Source of the DNA: Aeoliella straminimaris
GTDB lineage: Bacteria; Planctomycetota; Planctomycetia; Pirellulales; Lacipirellulaceae
DNA: 64,000 bases
Reading direction: 5' to 3'
Assembly (NCBI RefSeq): GCF_024054565.1
Contig: NZ_JAMXLR010000015.1
Location: 1-64,000, forward strand
Shown here: in pieces, positions 45,651 to 53,393 of the stretch
Position numbering within the stretch: the stretch's first letter is position 1
Layout of the letters: every line of letters starts with the position of its first letter
Made by a program: the position numbers and the translations under genes
Notes under the pieces: model-generated
Told to the model about the DNA's origin: nothing
Databases searched by the model: none
Seen by the model: the letters and a program-made list of their open reading frames with translations, nothing else

Positions 45651-46514
45651 CTATTGCTCTAGCGCCTGGGCGGCCCGCAGGGTGTTCACGAGCAGCATGG
45701 CGATGGTCATCGGTCCCACGCCACCCGGTACGGGGGTGATGTGGCTCGCGACTTTCGAGGCTGATTCGAACTCCACATCGCCCACCAGGCCCGCATCGGT
45801 GCGGTTCACGCCAACGTCGATCACGACCGCGCCGGGCTTGATCATGTCGCCGGTGATGAACTCCGGCTTGCCGATGGCGGCGATCAGGATATCGGCCTGC
45901 CGTGTGATGCCGGGAAGGTCATTGGTGCGGCTGTGGCACACCGTCACGGTGGCGTCCGCGCCGCGGGCCGAGAGCAACTGGGCCAGCGGCTTGCCCACGA
46001 TGTCGCTCCGCCCCACCACCACGGCGTGCTGGCCCGCGGTGTCGATGCCGGTTCGCTTCAAAAGCTGCATCACGCCATGCGGCGTGCAGGGCAAAAACCG
46101 CGGCTTGCCTTGCACCAGCCGGCCGACGTTCGTGGGGTGAAACGCGTCGACGTCCTTGGCCGGCGAGACCGCTAGCAGGATCTGATCGGCGTCGAGCCCC
46201 GCGGGCAGCGGCAACTGCACCAGGATGCCATGCACCTCGTTGTCCTTGTTCAGCTTGGCCACCAGATCCAATAGCTCGTCTTGGGTGGTATCGGCCGGCA
46301 GGCGGTGCAACTGGCTGTCGATGCCCACGTGCTCGCACGCCCGGCGTTTGTTGCGAACGTACACTTCGCTGGCCGGGTCGTCGCCCACCAGCACCGCGGC
46401 CAGGCAGGGCACGACGCTATTGTTCTGAATGAACTCCACCACATCAACGGCCAGTTCGTCACGAATCTGCTTGGCAATTGCCTTGCCGTCGATGATTTGA
46501 GCCGTATCGGACAT
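45651..46514 (-). CDS. folD: Methylenetetrahydrofolate dehydrogenase/cyclohydrolase
   Basis: A 287-residue bifunctional FolD, which links 5,10-methylene- to 10-formyl-tetrahydrofolate with NADP+. The ATG at 46514 starts [20 protein letters not shown]. The active-site YVRNK (Tyr and Lys, about residues 55-59) precedes RRACEHVGI, and the family signature [14 protein letters not shown] plus [15 protein letters not shown] are complete. Length matches the family. It is on the same strand as sdaA, whose serine-to-one-carbon metabolism touches the same folate pool, though the 287-base gap makes an operon uncertain. Confidence 0.96.
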   Translation of the reverse strand: MSDTAQIIDGKAIAKQIRDELAVDVVEFIQNNSVVPCLAAVLVGDDPASEVYVRNKRRACEHVGIDSQLHRLPADTTQDELLDLVAKLNKDNEVHGILVQLPLPAGLDADQILLAVSPAKDVDAFHPTNVGRLVQGKPRFLPCTPHGVMQLLKRTGIDTAGQHAVVVGRSDIVGKPLAQLLSARGADATVTVCHSRTNDLPGITRQADILIAAIGKPEFITGDMIKPGAVVIDVGVNRTDAGLVGDVEFESASKVASHITPVPGGVGPMTIAMLLVNTLRAAQALEQ

Positions 46515-46691
46515 GCTGGATCGCTGCGGGGAGAGAGGGGAAAGCGAAACCGCTGAGTATAGCGGCGCGCTCGCTTCCTTGGCAGCCAGGGGGTGGACCG
46601 CGAAGGGCAAGCCAGTGGTCGATTTACGAGCAAACTCGCCGCTGGCTTGCCATTCGCGATAGTTCGAGAGTCCTTACCACCACCGCAGCGA

Positions 46692-46904
46692 CTACTCCTC
46701 CACGTCCCGCCGCCGCCGCGACCAACCACCGCCAAATAACGCGGAGACCACTCGCCCAATGGTCGCCACCAATAGCACCACGAACAGTGCAACGACCGGA
46801 ACCAGTGGGAATGCCGCTAGCAGGGGCTCGATCCGCCAAGCAGTCAACTCCATCGCAATCACGAACGTCAGCAACAAGAGAGCAGCGATAGAATAGCGTG
46901 GCAT
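46692..46904 (-). CDS. Tiny membrane protein, third gene of a three-gene operon
   Basis: A 70-residue protein with two hydrophobic segments: MPRYSIAALLLLTFVIAMEL (residues 1-20) and AAFPLVPVVALFVVLLVATIG (about 30-50), then a basic tail SRRRRDVEE. It follows the frameshifted gene's original stop (46919-46921) by 14 bases and is the last of three tandem small membrane genes. The N-terminal style (basic residue, RYSIAALLLLT) matches a very common planctomycete small-protein layout. Function unknown. Confidence 0.65.
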   Translation of the reverse strand: MPRYSIAALLLLTFVIAMELTAWRIEPLLAAFPLVPVVALFVVLLVATIGRVVSALFGGGWSRRRRDVEE

Positions 46905-46918
46905 GATCGTCGACCCGC

Positions 46919-47153
46919 CTATTTCGAAGTACGCGTGGCGGGCCGATCCTGCTCGACGCGGCTACCGCGTAGCGACTTGCCAACCTCGCCCAGGATGCCG
47001 ATGAGCCCCTCCCAGGGCGGCCAGCACAAACAACACCACGCCTGTCAGCAGCACCATGTTGGCGATCTGCTCGTCAGGCCCACTGGTAATCGCCATAAGG
47101 TAAGCCATCACGGCGGTTAGCAACAGCAAACTCCAAAGCCTAAAGCGTCGCAC
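46919..47153 (-). pseudogene. Tiny membrane protein gene with a one-base frameshift
   Basis: From a GTG at 47153 (3 bases after the previous stop) the frame reads RRFRLWSLLLLTAVMAYLMA and on to VVLFVLAA, then an extra C in a CCC run (plus-strand GGG at 47015-47017) shifts it into GGAHRHPGRGWQVATR and a stop at about 46962. Skipping one C gives WEGLIGILGEVGKSLRGSRV and a stop at 46919-46921. The span of 235 bases is 78 codons plus one base, so one insertion explains everything. The restored product would be 77 residues with two hydrophobic segments, like its two neighbours. Sequencing error or real decay are both possible. Confidence 0.75.
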
Positions 47154-47156
47154 TCG

Positions 47157-47378
47157 TTACTCCCCCTCTTTATCGCCGCGGCCCAGGAGCTTCACCCCCT
47201 GAGCAATGGGATAGTAGAACCCGGCGATTACACCAATCGCCAGCACCGGCAACAGCGCGATCCCCCCGAGCACCCCGATCACCACCCACACCCAAGCCGG
47301 TGCATAGTTGAGCAGCGCCACCCCGACCCACAACAGCGCCGAGAGTTCGAGCAACCGGGTGATGGTGAAGCGTTTCAT
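47157..47378 (-). CDS. Tiny membrane protein, first gene of a three-gene operon
   Basis: A 73-residue protein: basic start (KRFTITRLLELS), helix 1 ALLWVGVALLNYAP, helix 2 VWVVIGVLGGIALLPVLAIGVIAGFYY, then a charged tail (GRGDKEGE). The stop at 47157-47159 is 3 bases from the next gene's GTG, so translation is coupled. No family recognised; it is similar in style, not clearly in sequence, to the two genes that follow. Confidence 0.65.
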   Translation of the reverse strand: MKRFTITRLLELSALLWVGVALLNYAPAWVWVVIGVLGGIALLPVLAIGVIAGFYYPIAQGVKLLGRGDKEGE

Positions 47379-47621
47379 AGCGGGGCGATTAGGGGAAGTT
47401 GCACCTTTAGTATAACGGCTTGGTGGTGGTCAAGGAAATCAACCACAGAGGTCACGAATTCCGAGCAGCTCGCGTCGCTGAACTGGCGCAGTAGTGTCTG
47501 CAGAGTAGCCTGAAAGTAAAGCATTCGAGTATACTCTTGGCGGACGAGTTAGTCGCAACAAGTAGCGACTTTATTAACACCGCAGTCCCATTACTAAAGT
47601 CAGTCTTCGCACTTGTCTATC
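47379..47621. other. Divergent spacer with a short dispersed-repeat-like segment
   Basis: It separates the minus-strand trio from the plus-strand membrane protein. Around 47430-47460 the text AATCAACCACAGAGGTCACG resembles the 'ccacagaggtcac' class of degenerate repeats spread through planctomycete and verrucomicrobial spacers. The right half is AT-rich and promoter-like. Confidence 0.35.
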
Positions 47622-48206
47622 ATGAATAATATCACCGAAGCAAACGTAAGCCGTGAGAGCAGATGGCTGGTTGTCCCACTAGAGGGAGCAATTTTTCCAC
47701 CGAGATGTGTGAAGACGAATGATGCAGTAGATACAGCCGACTACCTTTTCGAGGCCGATCTTCTGCGAGGACAAATCCAAGTTGACGAATCCACAGGAGA
47801 GCAGGCCGCCAGATTGTTACTGGGAAGATCGGGGCGGGCAGTCATGGAATTCGTTAATCGCAGACGACTGAAGTATCGTATTGGACTATCGCCAGCCTAC
47901 CAGGCTATCGCCCGCAAGAGATGGAGACTGGGAATCGCAATGGTGATTGTTGGCCCAATTTTGGCGTTCGCACTTAGTTTCGCCGGCGCATTTCTAACAG
48001 GAGACTTTGACAACCCTCTTGCGCCTCTGCCACTTGGAGGCTTGGTCATTGGTATTCTTGTTATGATAGCCGGGATAGTGCTTTTCGGTATGGCAGGCAT
48101 GTCATTGCTACGTGTAATTCGATCGGACGGCGTGTTTGTTTGGCTCGAAGGTGCCAACCCCGATTTTCTGGATTCGCTTCCGGAGTCACCTGTGAGATGG
48201 AAGTGA
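47622..48206 (+). CDS. Two-helix membrane protein, unknown
   Basis: A 194-residue protein from the ATG at 47622 (a TTG at 47613 is in frame). Residues 20-75 form a soluble part with LEGAIFPPRCVKTNDAVDTA, a pattern (FP.RCVKT) shared by many planctomycete membrane proteins, where the Cys is often part of a CxxC; here only one Cys remains. Two hydrophobic segments follow at about residues 108-130 and 140-165, and the end (VRSDGVFVWLEGANPDFLDSLPE-like text) is soluble. Its DNA is clearly more AT-rich than the flanking genes, which may mean later acquisition. Confidence 0.7.
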   Translation: MNNITEANVSRESRWLVVPLEGAIFPPRCVKTNDAVDTADYLFEADLLRGQIQVDESTGEQAARLLLGRSGRAVMEFVNRRRLKYRIGLSPAYQAIARKRWRLGIAMVIVGPILAFALSFAGAFLTGDFDNPLAPLPLGGLVIGILVMIAGIVLFGMAGMSLLRVIRSDGVFVWLEGANPDFLDSLPESPVRWK

Positions 48207-48396
48207 GGTCAGTTGAGCACCAATTGCCTTACCCATTGGGGGATCTACGGGTCGCATGCCACCGCCAAACTCTCCGTGTTCGCCGTGAACTCCGTGGTGA
48301 ATCCCCGTTTTCTCCACACCGCACAGCCCCCTGCTTTCGCCGCGGCGGTTCGTTAGCATAGAGGGCCCCCAACGATCCCAGCGGAGCACCGACGCG
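48207..48396. repeat. Spacer with a 'ccgtgttcgccgtgaactccgtgg' type repeat
   Basis: At about 48268-48300 the DNA has direct repeats CTCCGTG...CGCCGTGAACTCCGTGGTG, a degenerate family seen in spacers of several bacterial phyla with large genomes. The remaining part should carry the mutS promoter. Confidence 0.4.
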
Positions 48397-51069
48397 ATGG
48401 CACTTAGTCCCATGATGCAGCAGTACCACCAGGCCAAGGAGACGGCCGGCGATGCGCTATTGCTGTTCCGCATGGGCGACTTCTATGAGCTGTTTTACGA
48501 CGACGCCAAGACGGCCGCCCGCGTGCTGGGGCTGTCGCTCACCAGTCGCGACAAGGGCGAAAACCCCGTGGCGATGGCCGGCTTTCCTCATCATCAGCTC
48601 GACCAGTACCTGGCGAAGATCATCTCCGCCGGCTACCGCGCGGCGATCTGCGAGCAGATGGAGGACCCCAAGCAGGCCAAGGGCATCGTCAAGCGCGACA
48701 TCACCCGCGTGGTGAGTCGTGGCACAGTGACCGACGACTCGCTGCTCGATCCTTCGCAGAGCAACTACCTGGCGGCGCTGGTCCTGGACAAAGACGCCGC
48801 GCGGGTGGGGCTGGCGTGGGTCGACCTGTCGACTGGCGTGTTTATGGCCGCGCAATTGGCCGCCAACGAAACGGCCGACCAGCTGGCCCGTATCGCCCCG
48901 ACCGAACTGGTGGTGAGCGACGACCAACGCGAAGAGCTACCGCGGATCTGGACCAGCGAGCGGCTGGTGACCACGCGGCCGCCGTGGGCGTTTGGGCAGA
49001 AGCAAGCGATGGAGCTCTTGGCCAAGCACTTCGGTACCAACACACTCGAAGGCTTTGGCTTCGACGAGGAGAACGCGGGCGATCGCCAAGCTATGGCCGC
49101 CGCCGGGGCGATCCTCGAGTACCTGACCGAAACGCAGAAGACCGACCTGTCGCATATCTCCACGCTGGTGCCTCTGCGCGAAGGCCAGTCGCTGGAGATC
49201 GATGCGGCCACCTGGCGAAGTCTCGAGATCACGCAAACCTTACGCGACGGTCGCCGCGAGGGAACGCTCTTGGACGTGCTCGATCGCACTACCACGCCGA
49301 TGGGCGCGCGGCGGCTCGGTGAGTGGCTTGCGCATCCCCTGGTCGACACCGCGGCGATCAACGCCCGGCTCGACGCGGTGGCCGAACTGGTGGCCGAGAC
49401 CAAACTCACCGCTGCCATTCGCGAAGCGCTTAAGAACATCTACGACCTGCAGCGGCTGATCGCCCGCGTGACGACCGGCCGCGCGGGGCCGCGCGATCTG
49501 TCGTGTGTTGGTCGGACGCTGGCAGCGCTGCCGGCGCTGAAGGCGAAGCTCACGGGCCGCAGTAGCTCGCTACTGGCCGAGATTGAGTCGCGGGTCGATC
49601 TCTGTCCTGAGCTGCGGAGCAAGCTCGAAGGGATGCTGGCCGACGACTGCCCGCTGGTCGCGCGGGATGGCGGGTTCATTCGCGTGGGGGCGCACGAGAA
49701 GCTCGACGAATTGCGCGAGCTGATGAGTGGCGGCAAGCAGTGGATGGCCAATTACCAGGCGGCCGAGATTGAGCGTTCCGGCATCCCCAGCATGAAGGTC
49801 GGCTTCAACAAGGTGTTCGGCTACTACCTGGAGGTGACGCACGCCCACCGCGACAAGGTGCCCGAGGAGTACATCCGCAAACAGACACTCAAGAACGCCG
49901 AACGGTACATCACACCGGAGCTGAAGGAATACGAAGAAAAGGTATTGAGCGCCGAAGAGCGGGTGCTGGCGCTGGAGCTTGAACTGTTTGCCGAACTTCG
50001 CGAACTCACGGCCCAGGCTGGACCGCGGCTGTTATCCACCGCGGCGGCGCTGGCGGACCTCGATGCCCTGGCAAGTCTGGCCGAGGTGGCCCGGGCGCGG
50101 GACTACGTCCGTCCCGAAATCGCCGAGGAGCCGGTGCTCGAAATCGAAGCGGGCCGCCACCCCGTGGTCGAAGCCACCGAGCCCGCCGGCACGTTCGTCC
50201 CGAACGACACGCGTTGCGCAGGAAATGGAGTAGGGAACGAGGATCGAGAGGCGAGGGGCGCGCAACACCAGGACTCGTCCCTCGTCCCTAACCCCTCGAT
50301 CCTCCTCATTACCGGCCCTAACATGGCGGGCAAAAGTACGTACATTCGCCAGACGGCGCTGCTCGTGCTGATGGCGCAGGTCGGCAGCTTCGTGCCGGCC
50401 CGCCGTGCTCGCATCGGCGTGGCCGATCGGCTGTTTGCCCGCGTGGGCGCGAGCGACGAACTGGCCCGCGGGCAGAGTACCTTCATGGTCGAGATGACCG
50501 AGGCCGCTCGCATCCTGAACACCGCCACGCATCGCAGCGTGGTGGTGCTCGACGAGATCGGCCGCGGCACCAGCACTTACGACGGGCTGTCACTCGCCTG
50601 GAGCATCGTCGAGTACCTGCACGAGTCGATCGGCAGCCGCACGCTGTTCGCCACGCACTATCACGAGCTCACCGAACTGGCCGACCAGCTGGTAGGCGTG
50701 GCCAACCTGAACGTAATGGTCCGCGAACACTTCGGTAAGATCGTGTTCCTGCACCAGATTGTGCCGGGCTCGGCCGATCGCAGTTACGGTATCCACGTCG
50801 CCCAGCTGGCCGGCGTGCCGAAGGCCGTCAGTTCGCGGGCTGAAGAGATCCTGGCCGAGCTCGAGGCGGCGCATCGCGTGGACGAGGCACACGCCGAGCT
50901 GCCCGAGCCGCACACGAAGAAGAAAGCCTCGAAGAACGGCTCGCTGCAACTGACGCTGTTCGAAACGGCCGAGCATCCCCTGGTGAGCGAACTCCGCGAG
51001 CTGGACCTCAATTCGATGACACCGCTCGAGGCGATGGCCGTGATCGATCGGATGAAGAAGGGGCTGTAA
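48397..51069 (+). CDS. mutS: DNA mismatch repair protein MutS
   Basis: An 890-residue MutS, which finds mismatches and starts repair. The mismatch-binding Phe-x-Glu is in FRMGDFYELF near the start. The ATPase has Walker A GPNMAGKST at about residues 640-648, Walker B VVVLDEIGRGTSTYDG, and the following TLFATHYHELTEL. The lever and clamp regions are complete. An unusual stretch of about 28 residues lies just before the Walker A strand (after GTFVPNDTR), where homologs have only a few residues; its DNA, 50212-50300, looks like an inserted inverted-repeat sequence that keeps the frame. The protein is otherwise normal, so repair activity is likely. Confidence 0.95.
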   Translation: MALSPMMQQYHQAKETAGDALLLFRMGDFYELFYDDAKTAARVLGLSLTSRDKGENPVAMAGFPHHQLDQYLAKIISAGYRAAICEQMEDPKQAKGIVKRDITRVVSRGTVTDDSLLDPSQSNYLAALVLDKDAARVGLAWVDLSTGVFMAAQLAANETADQLARIAPTELVVSDDQREELPRIWTSERLVTTRPPWAFGQKQAMELLAKHFGTNTLEGFGFDEENAGDRQAMAAAGAILEYLTETQKTDLSHISTLVPLREGQSLEIDAATWRSLEITQTLRDGRREGTLLDVLDRTTTPMGARRLGEWLAHPLVDTAAINARLDAVAELVAETKLTAAIREALKNIYDLQRLIARVTTGRAGPRDLSCVGRTLAALPALKAKLTGRSSSLLAEIESRVDLCPELRSKLEGMLADDCPLVARDGGFIRVGAHEKLDELRELMSGGKQWMANYQAAEIERSGIPSMKVGFNKVFGYYLEVTHAHRDKVPEEYIRKQTLKNAERYITPELKEYEEKVLSAEERVLALELELFAELRELTAQAGPRLLSTAAALADLDALASLAEVARARDYVRPEIAEEPVLEIEAGRHPVVEATEPAGTFVPNDTRCAGNGVGNEDREARGAQHQDSSLVPNPSILLITGPNMAGKSTYIRQTALLVLMAQVGSFVPARRARIGVADRLFARVGASDELARGQSTFMVEMTEAARILNTATHRSVVVLDEIGRGTSTYDGLSLAWSIVEYLHESIGSRTLFATHYHELTELADQLVGVANLNVMVREHFGKIVFLHQIVPGSADRSYGIHVAQLAGVPKAVSSRAEEILAELEAAHRVDEAHAELPEPHTKKKASKNGSLQLTLFETAEHPLVSELRELDLNSMTPLEAMAVIDRMKKGL
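50212..50300. repeat. In-frame repeat-like insert inside mutS
   Basis: The left half (GGGAACGAGGATCGAGAGG, about 50233-50251) and the right half (TCGTCCCTCGTCCCTAACCC and CCTCGATCCTCC, about 50276-50305) are imperfect reverse complements. The DNA reads through in frame as CAGNGVGNEDREARGAQHQD and a few more residues that have no counterpart in other MutS proteins. It resembles small palindromic spacer elements rather than protein-coding DNA. Confidence 0.55.
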
Positions 51070-51577
51070 CCGCTCGCGGCTTAGCTCGCAGCGTAATACG
51101 GCGGCGCTGAGTGTCGTTGGTTTCTAGCCACGGATGAGCACGGATGAAACACGGGCTGAAGTGAGTCAGCCTAAAGCATCAGAACAGTCCCGAAGGGACG
51201 AAATTCGGTAGCCCAGGGCAAACGCGGACGAGTCACACGAGTCCAAGTGCCGCCCTGGGTAGAGGGAACAAGCAGCCAGCGGTCGAGGAGCAACTGCTCT
51301 ATTCGGCGGAGCATGACCGAGACCGCAATTGCCCGAGTTATGCCACAAAAAGGCACAAAGAACCACGAAAAGGACTCGTGGTGATCGCTGCGGTGCTTCG
51401 CGCAACTTAGCGCTGTAGTACTAGATGACCGAAGAATCTGGTTTGCCAAACGAGGTTACGTTGCCCCTTTGGGAGCCTGCCCGACCGAACTCCCCAAGTG
51501 CAGCATGCCCATGGAGTGGTAACGTAGATTTCTCAGTCGCTTACACTCCTTCGAAATGGCACGGATTCTAGCCCAAG
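51070..51577. repeat. Spacer built from dispersed-repeat fragments
   Basis: No gene is seen in these 508 bases. Three pieces look like repeat relics: CCACGGATGAGCACGGATGA at about 51126, the segment 51183-51262 that on the minus strand would read ALGYRISSLR (a pseudo-peptide that turns up in many spurious planctomycete ORFs from a common spacer repeat), and ATGCCACAAAAAGGCACAAA at about 51342 followed by GAACCACGAAAAGG. These text families are known to recur across spacers in large bacterial genomes; membership here is by eye. Confidence 0.5.
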
Positions 51578-52438
51578 TCACTCCACGCCGAATCGCTTGG
51601 CAAAGGCGTACTTCTCTTCCAGGCCGACGATGTCGGTGAACTCGGTGAACGATACCTGCTCCGCCGCCGTGCCGCGCTCGTCGCCCGTGGTGGCGAGCTC
51701 TCCAAACACCTTGCGAATCGCGCTGGTAGCAGCGAACAAGCCACCCACCGGGTGTACGATCAGCTGAAACCCCAGTTCGGTCAGTTCCTCTTTTGTCTTT
51801 AGCGGCGTGCGGCCGCCGACGATCATGTTGGCCACGTTCGGCCCCGGCGAGCGGCGACCGATTTCGGCCAATAGCTCCACGGAAGTCGGCGCCTCGACGA
51901 AACTGGCGTCCGAACCTGCTGTGCGGGCGGCCTCTACGCGAGCGATCGCCTCGTCGATGCCGTGGACGGCCAGCGCATCAGTCCGAGCAATGAGAAAGAA
52001 GTCGTGCCCGCGGCGGGCTTCGTCCGCGGCGCGGATCTTCTCGATGTACTCACCGCGCTCGACGACCCGCTTGCCGCGCATGTGCCCACACTTCTTCGGC
52101 CATACCTGGTCTTCGAGCAGGCACCCCACCGCGCCGGCTTCGATCAGCTCGCGGACCGTGCGATAGACGTTCAGCGGATTGCCATAGCCGGTGTCGGCAT
52201 CGACCACGATGGGAATGTCGACCGCGCGGCAGATACGTCGCGCGGCGTCGGTGATCTCGGTCTGGGTGAGCAGTCCAAAGTCGGGCTCGCCCAACATCGT
52301 GGCGGCCACGCTGAAACCCGAAACGAAGGCCAGCTCGAACCCGGCTTCTTGCGCCAGCTTGGCCGAGAGCGCGTCGTAGATACCAGGGAAGACGACGGTT
52401 CCAGACTGCTCGAGAATCTGGTGGATGCGCGTGCTCAT
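51578..52438 (-). CDS. Isocitrate lyase / PEP mutase family enzyme (PrpB-like)
   Basis: A 286-residue TIM-barrel lyase of the ICL/PEPM superfamily, nearest in look to methylisocitrate lyase or oxaloacetate decarboxylase. It shows VVFPGIYDALSAKLAQEAGF, the Mg-site VVDADTGYGNPLNVYRTV and the active-site loop LEDQVWPKKCGHMRGKRVV (K-K-C-G-H, as in PrpB/ICL). The catalytic Cys is present, arguing for a C-C lyase rather than PEP mutase. No prpC or prpD is nearby, so a propionate role is not supported by context. Start ATG at 52438. The upstream thioredoxin-like gene is 61 bases away on the same strand. Confidence 0.88.
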   Translation of the reverse strand: MSTRIHQILEQSGTVVFPGIYDALSAKLAQEAGFELAFVSGFSVAATMLGEPDFGLLTQTEITDAARRICRAVDIPIVVDADTGYGNPLNVYRTVRELIEAGAVGCLLEDQVWPKKCGHMRGKRVVERGEYIEKIRAADEARRGHDFFLIARTDALAVHGIDEAIARVEAARTAGSDASFVEAPTSVELLAEIGRRSPGPNVANMIVGGRTPLKTKEELTELGFQLIVHPVGGLFAATSAIRKVFGELATTGDERGTAAEQVSFTEFTDIVGLEEKYAFAKRFGVE

Positions 52439-52499
52439 AAGGCTGCTCCGAAAGACGAGCGCCTCGGCGCTTCGCCCTGCTTGGGGGGCGCGAGTCGAG

Positions 52500-53105
52500 C
52501 TACTCGGCCGCCTTCTTCACCAGCGCGGCGACCGCTTGCTTCATCTCGCGGCGGGTCGAGAGGGAGTACTCGATGTCGAGCCAGACAACCTGCCCCTTGC
52601 TGTTGAGCACGTAGATCCTGGGAAGACGATCGGTGCCAAGTTTGTCGAACGCTTCGCCTGACTCGTCGATTAACACGGGGCCGGTGTATTTGGCGCCGGT
52701 GCTCTCGGCGATAGCTTCGGCAGCGGGGGTGCCCGTGGCGATGGCCAGCGTGGCAACCTGGGGCTTCTCGCCCGGCTTCGCCTGATAGCGTTTGGCGATG
52801 TCATAGCTCAAGTCGCGGAGCATCGACTTGGCCATGGCGCCATCGGAGTGCCAAACGGCCACCACCGTGGCGGCGGTGCCGAATTGATCGGACAAGGGCT
52901 TCGGCTGGCCTCCCTCCTGGTCGGCCTGCGGCAATGTAAGCTGCGGAAACTCTTGCCCCACGCCCACCTTCACCATCTTTTGATGCTGGTCAGACAGCAG
53001 CACCTCAGGCACCTTCGGCCCCTTGCTGGGCTTCTCGTCCTGCGCCACGGCCAGGCAGCAACACCCGCAACATACGAGCAGCAAAGCGAGAACGGAGCGG
53101 GTCAC
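52500..53105 (-). CDS. Exported thioredoxin-fold protein without CxxC
   Basis: A 201-residue exported protein. The start is a GTG at 53105 with GGAGG upstream; the signal peptide SVLALLLVCCGCCCLAVAQ is unusually cysteine-rich. The body follows a TlpA/AhpC-type thioredoxin fold (VGVGQEFPQLTLPQADQEGG, ATVVAVWHSDGAMAKSML, GPVLIDESGEAFDKLGTDRL, LPRIYVLNSKGQVVW), with the cis-Pro in RLPRIYVL. But where redox proteins have W-C-x-x-C the sequence is VWHSDGAMAK: both active cysteines are gone. It is probably a binding or scaffold protein. Longer frames upstream are not coding. It lies between the glutathione peroxidase and the lyase genes on one strand. Confidence 0.8.
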   Translation of the reverse strand: MTRSVLALLLVCCGCCCLAVAQDEKPSKGPKVPEVLLSDQHQKMVKVGVGQEFPQLTLPQADQEGGQPKPLSDQFGTAATVVAVWHSDGAMAKSMLRDLSYDIAKRYQAKPGEKPQVATLAIATGTPAAEAIAESTGAKYTGPVLIDESGEAFDKLGTDRLPRIYVLNSKGQVVWLDIEYSLSTRREMKQAVAALVKKAAE

Positions 53106-53329
53106 GGTGGGGTACCTCCATGTGGGTGGCGTACAACGTTTAGGCAACGGGTATTGTCGCCCCGGCCGCCCGGGAAAGTCAATCCGGGAAACCAGCACAA
53201 GCGGGGCACAATACAGCAAGCTCGAACTGATGTACGGACGTTCCGCACCAGTGGTTCGCTCCGGCAATAGCAGCCTGTTTTCGTCGGAGTCGGCCGACCG
53301 GTGGCAACCTCTGCCTAACCGCCAAAGTA

Positions 53330-53362
53330 CAACGAGCACGACCCATTGGGTCGTGCTCGTTG
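53330..53362 (-). terminator. Perfect 15-bp hairpin terminator
   Basis: CAACGAGCACGACCC (53330-53344) pairs perfectly with GGGTCGTGCTCGTTG (53348-53362) around ATT. It starts 31 bases after the glutathione peroxidase stop on the minus strand, so it most likely ends that transcript and separates it from the thioredoxin-like gene. Confidence 0.85.
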
Positions 53363-53393
53363 CATCACGGTATTTCGATCCGGCGACGCCGAA

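Noticed and set aside
48397-51069. Frameshift in mutS at the odd insert
   Set aside because: The frame is open and the conserved text resumes in the same frame, so it is an in-frame insert, not a break.
51578-52438. Part of a methylcitrate cycle operon
   Set aside because: No prpC, prpD or acnD gene is near, so the lyase-family assignment is kept general.
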